Assembly (NCBI GenBank): GCA_964544155.1
Contig: CAZJAH010000006.1
Coordinates: 30,200-94,199 of the forward strand
Reading direction: 5' to 3'
DNA from: CAZJAH01 sp964544155
Lineage (GTDB): Bacteria > Bacteroidota > Ignavibacteria > Kapaibacteriales > UBA2268
DNA: 64,000 bases
Part shown: in pieces, positions 52,392 through 60,457 of the stretch
Layout of the letters: the number at the start of each line of letters is the position of its first letter
How positions within the stretch are numbered: the first letter of the stretch is position 1
Made by a program: the position numbers and the translations under genes
Notes under the pieces: model-generated
Databases searched by the model: none
The model's input: the letters and a program-made list of their open reading frames with translations, nothing else
Told to the model about the DNA's origin: nothing

Positions 52392-53600
52392 TTACATATA
52401 CCTGTGAACAACCCCGAGATGCTGCCTGAACTGTGGCCTGTACTCTACGGCTTCGCGTCCGAAGCAAACTCCAAGCTGCTCGTGGAAAGCGATTTCATCC
52501 AGGTTTACATATCGCTGCTTGATGGCTTCTGTTGTTGGTATATATGATATTTCATCAGCTTCCACGCCTACAACTGTCACCCCTGTGATACCCTTTTTCA
52601 TAAGGTGTACGGCTGCTCCTCCGGCCTGCTTGCCGAAAGCTACGTCGTAAGAAGTTGTCTGTCCCGCCCTGACAAGATGTCCAAGCACAACTTCTCGAAT
52701 TTCCGGGTATTTATAAATTCCCTCAACATAAATACCTTCCTGCTTGAGGACTTTTTCCCAATCTGGATCCTGCTTCATATAATGCTCAAGTTGCATTCTG
52801 ATGTACCGGCCGCCACCAGTGAGCTTTTTATGGCCGAATGAGTCAACTGCGGAATGATCGATGAAGTATTTACCTTCTTTGTTCTTCACGCCTTCGGCAG
52901 CAACTATGATATATGTCGAGCCTTTAACGTCGCTGCTTAGCAGCCTGCTAATGTAGGTTTTTTTGAAATGCTCATACACAATTTCGTAATCAACGGGTAT
53001 TTCGGGTATTAGGATGCAGTCGGCATCGGCGCCGAGGCCTCCTCTAAAGGCAGTATGGCCCGCGTATCTGCCGAATACTTCAATTATAAGGGCGCGGTTG
53101 TGAGTTAGTCCGGTAGTTCTAAGATCCTCGGTGAATTTACTAATGCGGTTAATGGTAGAATCACCTCCAACGGAGTATGTCTGGAGGTCGAGGTCCATGG
53201 TTTTTGGCACATGAACGCATTTAATTCCTTCTCTGGTCAGATCGACCATAACCGATCCGGTATCGTCGCCTCCGGCGATAATGAGCCCTTCGATATTATG
53301 TTTCGCGAGTCCGGCCCTTATTATATCATACTTATCGGGGTTATCAATCTTGCTGATCTTTACCCTTGAGTGCCCAGCTTCAGAGCCGGCTACTCCTGAA
53401 TGTATCCGGTCGGCCCTTGCGTAGTCAATTGTAACCGGGGTCAGGTTATTAAGATTATATAATCCGGCATAGCCGTTAGGAATAACGCATATTTCGATAC
53501 CAAGAGTGTTTCCCATTCTGGAAGCGCCTGTTATTACGGCGTTAAGCCCGCCGCAATCGCCACCGCTGGTGATCACACCCAGTTTTTTTGGTCCGCCCAT
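52392..53600 (-). CDS. 6-phosphofructokinase, residues suggest PPi as phosphoryl donor
   Basis: 402 residues of the PFK family: GVITSGGDCGGLNAVITGA at the start, then IIAGGDDTGSVMVDLTREG near residue 110 and VPKTMDLDLQTYSVGGDST near 133, followed by IIEVFGRYAGHTAFRGGL and an extended C-terminal part. In ATP-dependent enzymes the two key positions are Gly (GGDG and PGTIDND); here they are Asp (GGDD) and Lys (PKTMD), the pair typical of pyrophosphate-dependent PFK. The Asn of TIDND is Leu. It makes fructose 1,6-bisphosphate and, with PPi, can run in reverse. Length exceeds the 320 residues of short bacterial ATP-PFKs. Confidence 0.88.
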   Translation of the reverse strand: MGGPKKLGVITSGGDCGGLNAVITGASRMGNTLGIEICVIPNGYAGLYNLNNLTPVTIDYARADRIHSGVAGSEAGHSRVKISKIDNPDKYDIIRAGLAKHNIEGLIIAGGDDTGSVMVDLTREGIKCVHVPKTMDLDLQTYSVGGDSTINRISKFTEDLRTTGLTHNRALIIEVFGRYAGHTAFRGGLGADADCILIPEIPVDYEIVYEHFKKTYISRLLSSDVKGSTYIIVAAEGVKNKEGKYFIDHSAVDSFGHKKLTGGGRYIRMQLEHYMKQDPDWEKVLKQEGIYVEGIYKYPEIREVVLGHLVRAGQTTSYDVAFGKQAGGAAVHLMKKGITGVTVVGVEADEISYIPTTEAIKQRYVNLDEIAFHEQLGVCFGREAVEYRPQFRQHLGVVHRYM

Positions 53601-53801
53601 TTTCTTTCCTTTGATTTTACCGTGTTGAATATTTCAAGGCAATTATTTTAACTGACAAAAATACCAATTATTTGACTAAAAAATAAGTCAGAAAAGCCAA
53701 AGGCTCGCATTTATTTACTTATTAGTATAAAATATCATTACTAAAAAATAAATTACCCTTCAGAAATATTAATTTTATTCATATTTCCTTTAGCTTTTGT
53801 A

Positions 53802-54710
53802 ATGATTGCAAAATATTATAAATTAAACATTATGAATAACAGAGAAGAAGAATTAGAAATAATCATAGATGAGCTCGGCGATCATCTTGCGGAAAGCTTT
53901 TACAGCACTATTCAGGTACTCTCGGCAATAATTGCCAGGACAGAAAAATACTTTGAGGGCAGCCACGCGCGCTTTGTATCTTCGAAATCAGCCCAGCTCG
54001 CGAAAGAGCTCGGCATGAATGAGGATGAAACACTTAAAATAAAGCTCGCCGGCTTATTGCACGACCTTGGCAAGATCGGTTTCAGCGATTCGGAACTATT
54101 TAAGAATTCAAACGATATGAATTCGCTTGAATTCAAAAATTACACTAAGCATCCGAAAATCGGCTCTAAGCTGCTTGAAGGCCATAAAGACTTCGAACAG
54201 CTGAGAGAGATTATCGAGCAGCATCACGAGAAGCTTGACGGTTCGGGATTTCCGAATCATCTTAAGGAAAATTACATCCATCCCGGTGCCAGGATAATAA
54301 TTGTTGTTGATGCTTATCACAATGCAATGTATAAAAAACAGCGCAACCGCTACACTACGTCATCGGTTCCGATTACAAACACTACCGCTTTGCTTGATTC
54401 CACCAGGGAACGCTACAACAATATAATGAACTACCTTACAAAAAAATCCGGTTTTCTTTACGATAAAAAGGTGGTGGACCGTTTCATCAATATGATGGAA
54501 ATTGAGAGAATGAATTTGGGAAAACGCTCAATTCTTCGTATACCCGTCAACAAGATGGAACCGGGTATGCTATTTGCCGAAGACTATTTTACCTCTTACG
54601 GCATGTTGATTGCCGCTAAGGGTGAGACTATGACTAAAGAAATGAAAAACGCTCTCGTCAGATTCGCGGAGGCAGGTGAAATACCACATAAAATACTTGT
54701 TATGAAATAA
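53802..54710 (+). CDS. HD-GYP domain phosphodiesterase (cyclic-di-GMP-type)
   Basis: 302 residues. The metal-binding HD signature LAGLLHDLGKIGFSD is near residue 85 and the second signature IEQHHEKLDGSGFPNHL near 140. The usual G-Y-P of HD-GYP appears as G-F-P, a conservative change also found in other members. It is expected to hydrolyse c-di-GMP in the cytoplasm. The N-terminal 40 residues hold no sensor domain. The downstream gene, 13 bases away, encodes a receiver domain, so a signal may enter through that partner. An ATG at codon 11 (53832) is a possible alternative start. Confidence 0.88.
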   Translation: MIAKYYKLNIMNNREEELEIIIDELGDHLAESFYSTIQVLSAIIARTEKYFEGSHARFVSSKSAQLAKELGMNEDETLKIKLAGLLHDLGKIGFSDSELFKNSNDMNSLEFKNYTKHPKIGSKLLEGHKDFEQLREIIEQHHEKLDGSGFPNHLKENYIHPGARIIIVVDAYHNAMYKKQRNRYTTSSVPITNTTALLDSTRERYNNIMNYLTKKSGFLYDKKVVDRFINMMEIERMNLGKRSILRIPVNKMEPGMLFAEDYFTSYGMLIAAKGETMTKEMKNALVRFAEAGEIPHKILVMK

Positions 54711-54723
54711 GGGTAAATCTAAC

Positions 54724-55161
54724 ATGGCTGAATTTGAATATCCTGCGGTAGATTTTTCGAAATTCACCGTACTCATTGTTGATGATGAAGAACCATACCG
54801 GAAATTCCTTAGTAAAATCATCGGCAAGCACCTGAAAGCAACCACGGATACCGCCGCCAATCCTAAAGAAGCTTTTGAATATATGAAGGAAAAAATCCCC
54901 GATCTGGTGCTGCTCGATATGCAAATGCCAATAATGGACGGCTACACCACACTGAAAAAAATGCGCGAAAGCAATATGCTGAAGGATGTGCCTGTTATCG
55001 TATGTACGGCTCTGATTTACAAGGAATTGCTTTTAAAGCTGGCACAGCTTGATATTGACGCTTACATACTTAAGCCTTCGGATATTAAAACCATATTAGA
55101 TAAAGTTTATAATTCATTGAAAAAGATCAAAGATAAAAAAAATAAACCTGAAGATAAGTGA
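54724..55161 (+). CDS. Single-domain response regulator
   Basis: 145 residues, one receiver domain with a short basic tail. It has the acidic pair VLIVDDEEPYRKF, the phosphorylated Asp in LVLLDMQMPIMDG near residue 63, the Thr in VIVCTALIYK near 93, and the Lys in YILKPSDIKT near 116. No DNA-binding or enzymatic output domain is attached. It is directly downstream of the HD-GYP gene and overlaps holA by four bases (ATGA). In many bacteria REC and HD-GYP are fused (RpfG); here they are separate products of one transcript. No histidine kinase gene is nearby. Confidence 0.92.
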   Translation: MAEFEYPAVDFSKFTVLIVDDEEPYRKFLSKIIGKHLKATTDTAANPKEAFEYMKEKIPDLVLLDMQMPIMDGYTTLKKMRESNMLKDVPVIVCTALIYKELLLKLAQLDIDAYILKPSDIKTILDKVYNSLKKIKDKKNKPEDK

Positions 55162-56213
55162 TGACTTCGATAAATGAAATTCTCAAAAGCGAAAATCTTC
55201 CGGCGGTAATGTTCTTCTTCGGCGAGGAAGAATTCCTGCTTGAAGAATCCCTGGACCTGATCGAAAAAAGGTTTGCCCAAAATGACCGGGACAGGTTCAA
55301 CTTTGATATAATCGATGGCGAAACTTCCGATTTGAGCAGAGTTGTTGAGCTTAGCAAATCATATCCAATGCTGTCTGAAAAGCGTTTTGTGCTTGTTAAA
55401 AATTTCAATAAGCTTTTTAGCGGAAGGATGACTCCAAAATCGGCCGAGACAAATCCATTTGTGAAATACATAAAGAACCCTGCTGATTATACCGTGCTTG
55501 TGCTTTGCGGCGCGCCAACAACTCTAAACGGCCTGACAAAAAAGATACACAGGAATAAGAAAGTATCCGTATCGCTGCCCTATCAATTCCTTATTGAAAA
55601 TCATACGTGGATAGAATTTTCAAAAGTATATGAGAATGAATTTCCCGCGTGGGCTGAAAGGCGGATTAAAAACCGGGGAAAGGAGATTCCAAGGGAAGCG
55701 CTTGAGCTTCTCTGCGCTCAATCAAGGCCTACACTCAGGGATTTAGCCGGTGAGATTGACAAACTGATGATCTATACAAAGGGCCGCAATGAAATAAGTG
55801 TCGCGGACGTTAACGACCTGGTCGGAGCAGCCAGAGAACATAATGTTTTCGAACTTCAGGCGGCTATCGGCAGAAAAGATGCCGCTCTGGCCACAAAGAT
55901 ATTGCAATCCCTGCTGAGCCACGACCGGGGGGAAATGCTGATAATTACTATCCTGACAAGGTTCTTTGCCGTATTAATGAAGCTTCTGGACGAAAGGCAG
56001 CAGAACTCAAATAAATACCAGCTGGCACAGGCTGTAGGGGTATCGCCGCATTTTCTGGATGATTATACCGGTGCCCTGAAAAAATTCACACCCGCCGGGA
56101 TAGAGAACGCGTTTGTTGTGCTGTGCGAAACAGATGAAAAGCTAAAGACTGTATCGACCGACGGACTGCTGCTCATGCAGCAGGCTATATATAAGATAAT
56201 CCACGAGCGCTGA
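55158..56213 (+). CDS. holA: DNA polymerase III subunit delta
   Basis: 351 residues. It matches HolA: PAVMFFFGEEEFLLEESLDLI at the start, FDIIDGETSDLSRVVELSKS, MLSEKRFVLVKNFNKL, and C-terminal blocks with LLSHDRGEMLIITILTRFFA and DEKLKTVSTDGLLLMQQAIY. The subunit opens the sliding clamp as part of the clamp loader. It lacks the Walker A motif typical of gamma/tau, as expected for delta. The gene overlaps the receiver gene by four bases and precedes proS by 94 bases. Confidence 0.9.
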   Translation: MMTSINEILKSENLPAVMFFFGEEEFLLEESLDLIEKRFAQNDRDRFNFDIIDGETSDLSRVVELSKSYPMLSEKRFVLVKNFNKLFSGRMTPKSAETNPFVKYIKNPADYTVLVLCGAPTTLNGLTKKIHRNKKVSVSLPYQFLIENHTWIEFSKVYENEFPAWAERRIKNRGKEIPREALELLCAQSRPTLRDLAGEIDKLMIYTKGRNEISVADVNDLVGAAREHNVFELQAAIGRKDAALATKILQSLLSHDRGEMLIITILTRFFAVLMKLLDERQQNSNKYQLAQAVGVSPHFLDDYTGALKKFTPAGIENAFVVLCETDEKLKTVSTDGLLLMQQAIYKIIHER

Positions 56214-56307
56214 CATTTCTAAAAATTTTTAAGAATTAAGACATTAATTCCTTAAATTTGATTTCTATGTCAAAAATAATTAAAACAATAAATAAACAGG
56301 CTATTAA

Positions 56308-58008
56308 ATGAGACAGTCAAAATATTTTCTACCTACACTTAAAGAATTGGGTTCCGACGCGGTAATGCCTTCACACCAGCTTATGCTGAGGGCCGGCCTT
56401 GTCCGCCAGGTAGCATCCGGCGTATTTTCATGGCTTCCAATGGGTTATAAGGTACTCAAGAAGATTATGGATATCCTCCGCGAAGAAATGGACTCCATCG
56501 GGGGACAGGAATTTCTTCTGCCGGCCCTGAATCCTATTGAAGTATGGGAAGAAACCAACCGTGTGAAAGCTATGGGAGATGTTATGTTCCATATAAAGAA
56601 CCGCCCGGGGCTTGTTCTGGCTCCCACACATGAAGAGATTATTACTTATCACGCCAGGCAGCATGTAAAGTCATACAGAGACATGCCGCTTCTTTGGTAT
56701 CAGATACAAAATAAATTCAGAAATGAGCCTAGGCCGAAATCAGGCGTACTAAGAGGCAGGCAGTTCATAATGAAGGACGCCTACTCTCTCGATACTACAT
56801 GGGAAGGACTGGATGAAAGCTACAACAAGAATTTCGATGCTTATCACAGAATATTCGAACGATGCGGCCTGAAGATTTTTGTTGTAGGGGCTTCAAGCGG
56901 AGCTATGGGCGGCAGGCAGTCGCAGGAATTCATGGTTGAATCCCAATCCGGCGAAGACACATGCGCCATAAACGATGAATCCGGATACGCTGCTAATGTG
57001 GAAGTAGCCACTTCGATAGTCGATCCCGTAGGAAGGATTGAAAAAAATGATCCGATAGAAGAATTCGCTACACCCGGGGCTAAAACTATTAATGACCTGA
57101 TAGAGCAATTCGGGCTCAATGAGAACCGATGCGCCAAATCGGTGGTTTATATTGCCGATTCTGAACCACTTCTAATACTTATGCGCGGTAATGACGAACT
57201 TAATGAATCCAAGCTGGAAAGCGTTCTCGGCACCGGCAATTTCAGGCCGGCAGAACCGGCAGAACTAGTCCAATACACCGGGGCAAATGCCGGATCGATC
57301 GGGCCGGTCGGGCTTAAAACAAAAATGAGAGTTATAGCCGACAACCTGCTCAAAGACGCAAACGGCTTGGTGAGCGGCGCTAATAAGGACGGCTTCCACT
57401 TAAAAAATATAGATTTCTCACGTGATTGCAAAATAGATCATTACTATGACTTGAGAACAGTAAAGGAAGGCGAACCTGACCCGGTCGCCGGAAAGCCGCT
57501 AAGAATTGTTAAAGCGATTGAACTTGGCCATATTTTTAAGCTGGGCACTAAGTATTCGGATTCAATGGGCGCTAAATTCCTCGACGCTGACGGCCGAGAA
57601 AAGCCCATCATTATGGGCAGCTACGGCATAGGGGTTGAAAGGATACTGGCTTGCTTTATCGAGCAAAATCATGACGATAGCGGAATAATCTGGAAGGCTC
57701 CGATTTCTCCTTTCCATGCTCATATCATTGGATTGAATATGAAAAAATTCGATGATGTGAAAATCACGGCTGAGGATATATACGATAAACTGAATAAAGC
57801 CGGGTTTGACGCCCTAATTGACGACCGTGACGAAAGCCCGGGTATAAAATTCAATGATGCCGACCTTATAGGTATTCCTGTGCAGATCATAGTTGGAAGC
57901 AAAAATTTAAAAAACGGAAACCTGGAGATCAAATTCCGCCGCGGCGGCGAAAGGAAACTTATACCGGCTGACAGACTTATTGAAGAAATTAAATTATTTT
58001 ATTCATAG
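56308..58008 (+). CDS. proS: Proline-tRNA ligase, bacterial type with editing domain
   Basis: 566 residues. Class II motifs are RAGLVRQVASGVFSWLPMGY (motif 1 region), FRNEPRPKSGVLRGRQFIMK near residue 135 (motif 2) and MGSYGIGVERILACFIEQ near 438 (motif 3). Between motifs 2 and 3 lies the YbaK-like editing insertion (about 220-400, CAKSVVYIADSEPLLILMRG), which clears mischarged Ala-tRNA-Pro. A C-terminal anticodon-binding domain follows. It is the full-length prokaryote type. Probably part of the plus-strand run starting at the HD-GYP gene. Confidence 0.95.
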   Translation: MRQSKYFLPTLKELGSDAVMPSHQLMLRAGLVRQVASGVFSWLPMGYKVLKKIMDILREEMDSIGGQEFLLPALNPIEVWEETNRVKAMGDVMFHIKNRPGLVLAPTHEEIITYHARQHVKSYRDMPLLWYQIQNKFRNEPRPKSGVLRGRQFIMKDAYSLDTTWEGLDESYNKNFDAYHRIFERCGLKIFVVGASSGAMGGRQSQEFMVESQSGEDTCAINDESGYAANVEVATSIVDPVGRIEKNDPIEEFATPGAKTINDLIEQFGLNENRCAKSVVYIADSEPLLILMRGNDELNESKLESVLGTGNFRPAEPAELVQYTGANAGSIGPVGLKTKMRVIADNLLKDANGLVSGANKDGFHLKNIDFSRDCKIDHYYDLRTVKEGEPDPVAGKPLRIVKAIELGHIFKLGTKYSDSMGAKFLDADGREKPIIMGSYGIGVERILACFIEQNHDDSGIIWKAPISPFHAHIIGLNMKKFDDVKITAEDIYDKLNKAGFDALIDDRDESPGIKFNDADLIGIPVQIIVGSKNLKNGNLEIKFRRGGERKLIPADRLIEEIKLFYS

Positions 58009-58088
58009 CCTTATTCACTTAAACTAAATTTGATGCGTCTATTCGGACGTAATTTTCGAATAGTGAACAGATATACTATAAATAAATC

Positions 58089-58910
58089 ATGGGTCTAAAG
58101 GCCGATCTTCATACTCACACGATCTATTCCGACGGAACATTAACTCCCGCCGAGCTTTTTGACAAAGCCGTCGAAAGGGGGATAGACGCTCTATCCATAA
58201 CTGACCATGACACGATCGATGGCTGTATTGAAGGCGCCGGTATTATTTCTGATTATGACCTTGAATTTGTCCCGGGCATTGAGCTTAGCTGCTACGAAAA
58301 CGGCAAGGAATACCACCTTCTGGGCTACGAAATAGATCTTGATAACAAACTATTCAAAAAGCATTTGGAATTTCTGAGGAACGCACGATACAAAAGAGCA
58401 GAAAAAATGCATAACAGGCTGAAAGAACTGGGCCTGGTATTTCCGTTTGAACATATTCTTGAAAAAGCCGGCAAAGCGCCTGTTGCCAGGCCTCATATAG
58501 CCTCAGCTCTTGTGGATATGGGCTTTGTGGCAAATTTCAGGGAGGGTTTTGACATTTATCTGAATGACCGCGGCCCTGCTTATGAGCCTAAGTGGGTATT
58601 CCCGGTTGAGAACGGAATAAAACTAATTAATCAGATCGGCGGAATTGCTGTACTGGCGCATCCCGGCAAATACGTAGCGCAGGAAGCGCTTTTCCGGTTT
58701 ATTAATGCAGGGCTGGATGGAATCGAAGTTATCCACCCTTCACATGATGAAAAAAAGCAAAGGCACTATTCCAGTATAGCCTCGCAGTATTTAATTCTGG
58801 AAACAGGAGGTTCTGATTATCACGGGCTTAAGGATCATGAAGAAGAACTTTTTGGTAAGATCACCGTTCCTTACAGCTTTGTGGAATCAATTCGTTCATA
58901 TTTAGCTTAG
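58089..58910 (+). CDS. PHP domain metal-dependent phosphoesterase
   Basis: 273 residues. The PHP metal sites are DLHTHTIYSDGTLTPAEL at the start, SITDHDTIDG near 39, FVPGIELSCYENG near 62, KAPVARPHIASALVD near 133, VLAHPGKY near 193 and GGSDYHGLKD near 240. Proteins of this YciV/TrpH type hydrolyse nucleoside 3',5'-bisphosphates or trim 5' ends of RNA. The gene follows proS by 80 bases on the same strand and overlaps the convergent trmD by four bases at its end. Confidence 0.9.
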   Translation: MGLKADLHTHTIYSDGTLTPAELFDKAVERGIDALSITDHDTIDGCIEGAGIISDYDLEFVPGIELSCYENGKEYHLLGYEIDLDNKLFKKHLEFLRNARYKRAEKMHNRLKELGLVFPFEHILEKAGKAPVARPHIASALVDMGFVANFREGFDIYLNDRGPAYEPKWVFPVENGIKLINQIGGIAVLAHPGKYVAQEALFRFINAGLDGIEVIHPSHDEKKQRHYSSIASQYLILETGGSDYHGLKDHEEELFGKITVPYSFVESIRSYLA

Positions 58911-59593
58911 TCTTTTAAGAGGTCTGGCCTGATTTGTTTCGTTTTTTCGAATGATATTTCCCGTCGCCATTCATTGATCCTTTTATGGTCACCGCTCAGT
59001 AGTATATCAGGGACTTTCATACCTTTGTATTCCGCGGGACGCGTGTATTGAGGCGGTTCCAACAGTCCGTCCTGGAATGAATCCTCAAGGGCTGATCCCG
59101 CGTCACCAAGCACGCCCGGTATTAGCCTTATAATTGAATCCATCATAATTGCCGCGGGAAGCTCTCCCCCGCTCAGGACATAATCTCCTATAGAAATTTC
59201 ATGCGTGATCAGGCTGTCCCTGATTCTCTGGTCCACACCTTTATAATGCCCGGCCAGAATAATGATATTATCCATTAGTGAAAACTCATTGCACATTTCC
59301 TGCTTAAGTGGAGTGCCGTCAGCGGTCATGTAGATTACCGCCCGGTATTCCCTGTATCGCTGAAGCCCTTCGATACATTTAAAAACGGGATCGCATTGGA
59401 TTATCATCCCGGCTCCTCCGCCAAAGGGGTAGTCATCAATATGCCTATATTTATTATCGGCATAATCATGCAGGTTGTGGGTAATTATCTCAGCAAGGCC
59501 TTTTTCACGAGCAATATTTACGATGCTGTTTTCTATGAATGACTTCAATAATTCAGGGATAGCTGTTACTATATCAATTCGGATCTTATTCAT
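58907..59593 (-). CDS. trmD: tRNA (guanosine(37)-N1)-methyltransferase
   Basis: 228 residues. The trefoil-knot SAM site is clear: HIDDYPFGGGAGMIIQCDPV near residue 50, LAGHYKGVDQRIRDSLITHE near 111, and ISIGDYVLSGGELPAAIMMD near 131. The C-terminal domain has LEPPQYTRPAEYKGMKVPD. It methylates G37 next to the anticodon, preventing frameshifts. It begins 5 bases after rimM, the usual partner; rpsP and rplS, often in the same operon, are not here. Confidence 0.96.
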   Translation of the reverse strand: MNKIRIDIVTAIPELLKSFIENSIVNIAREKGLAEIITHNLHDYADNKYRHIDDYPFGGGAGMIIQCDPVFKCIEGLQRYREYRAVIYMTADGTPLKQEMCNEFSLMDNIIILAGHYKGVDQRIRDSLITHEISIGDYVLSGGELPAAIMMDSIIRLIPGVLGDAGSALEDSFQDGLLEPPQYTRPAEYKGMKVPDILLSGDHKRINEWRREISFEKTKQIRPDLLKD

Positions 59594-59598
59594 ATTGT

Positions 59599-60117
59599 TT
59601 ACTGCCTCAATTCTTCAATTCCGGGAATATCTTCTACATAGAATATTCTGTTTTCGGGGTCTTCATCAATTATATTATCTTGCAGTGCGGGATATGGAAT
59701 TACTCCCTCCTCTGATTTTATCATCCATACGTCGTTAGCCGGCATTTCCCAGACTTCGTCTATCTCGCCGATATACTTTTTTTCGCTGCCCATGTATACC
59801 TTATAACCTGAAAGCTGGCCGGGTATTTTTATTTCAGCAGGCAGATCTTTTAGAATTTCCTCATCTATGAAAATTCCTTTTTCTTTAAATTCTTCAGCTT
59901 TTTCCTTGCTGTCAATGCCTTTGAGCCGTGCCGCGTAGCCTCTGCCGGTTTCCTTCCAGGATAATATTCTATAAGGTGAAGAGAAATTCCTGGAAAACCC
60001 GACCATTACTTCGGTATCCTCAGGTATTGAGCTTACACCACCCGCGGTATCCGCCAATATCATAGTACCTTCATAGCCACGGGTTTTAACAATTGTTCCT
60101 AAATAGATCAGTTTCAT
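59599..60117 (-). CDS. rimM: Ribosome maturation factor RimM
   Basis: 172 residues. RimM N-terminal domain: YLGTIVKTRGYEGTMILADT near residue 5, and the LKGIDSKEKAEEFKEKGIFI stretch. The C-terminal PRC-barrel part reads KYIGEIDEVWEMPANDVWMI, ending with the family block EGVIPYPALQDNIIDEDPEN. It helps assemble the head of the 30S subunit. It lies just upstream of trmD in a two-gene minus-strand operon. Confidence 0.92.
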   Translation of the reverse strand: MKLIYLGTIVKTRGYEGTMILADTAGGVSSIPEDTEVMVGFSRNFSSPYRILSWKETGRGYAARLKGIDSKEKAEEFKEKGIFIDEEILKDLPAEIKIPGQLSGYKVYMGSEKKYIGEIDEVWEMPANDVWMIKSEEGVIPYPALQDNIIDEDPENRIFYVEDIPGIEELRQ

Positions 60118-60195
60118 AGCTCAAATTTAAATAATAGTTCTTATTTTACATCATATACAGTGTATTGAAGATGTATTATAATAAAAAAAATTTGA

Positions 60196-60375
60196 ATGTG
60201 GTATCCTGTTTTATATATAGTAATCGGTTTTCTTTTAGGTTTCTTTTTCAACCGTTTTTTAATAGAAAGGGAAAAAGAAATGAAGAGAAAAATAAATGCC
60301 CGCGACAAAAAGGCTGCCCGCTTTGCGGCGCGCTCACCCGGAAAGAAATTCGGCAAAAAAAGCAGTTTCGGCTGA
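60196..60375 (+). CDS. Small single-helix membrane protein with basic tail
   Basis: 59 residues, too short for many gene callers. Residues 3-22 form one membrane helix (YPVLYIVIGFLLGFFFNRFL). The rest is strongly basic and helical: IEREKEMKRKINARDKKAAR then SPGKKFGKKSSFG. The ratio of positive residues and the clean split between helix and tail look like a real protein, not a random frame. It is divergent from rimM. I do not recognise its family; it loosely recalls the N-terminus of RNase Y or the YneF proteins. A rival frame, 60165-60392, has no such structure. Confidence 0.6.
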   Translation: MWYPVLYIVIGFLLGFFFNRFLIEREKEMKRKINARDKKAARFAARSPGKKFGKKSSFG

Positions 60376-60400
60376 TTGTAAAGCGCGGATAAATTAACGG

Positions 60401-60434
60401 AAATAAAAACCGCGGCAGTTTAGGAGCCGCGGTT
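60401..60434 (-). terminator. Rho-independent terminator of the ABC transporter operon
   Basis: The arms aaccgcggc and gccgcggtt (60408-60416 and 60426-60434) form a 9-bp GC-rich stem with a 9-base loop. On the minus strand T-rich sequence follows. It lies about 25 bases after the stop of the permease gene. Confidence 0.88.
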
Positions 60435-60457
60435 GTAAGAAATTCTTTATATCAAAC

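Noticed and set aside
60165..60392. 75-codon frame overlapping the small basic membrane protein
   Set aside because: Its translation has no helix or domain structure, whereas the frame from 60196 gives a clear helix plus basic tail.
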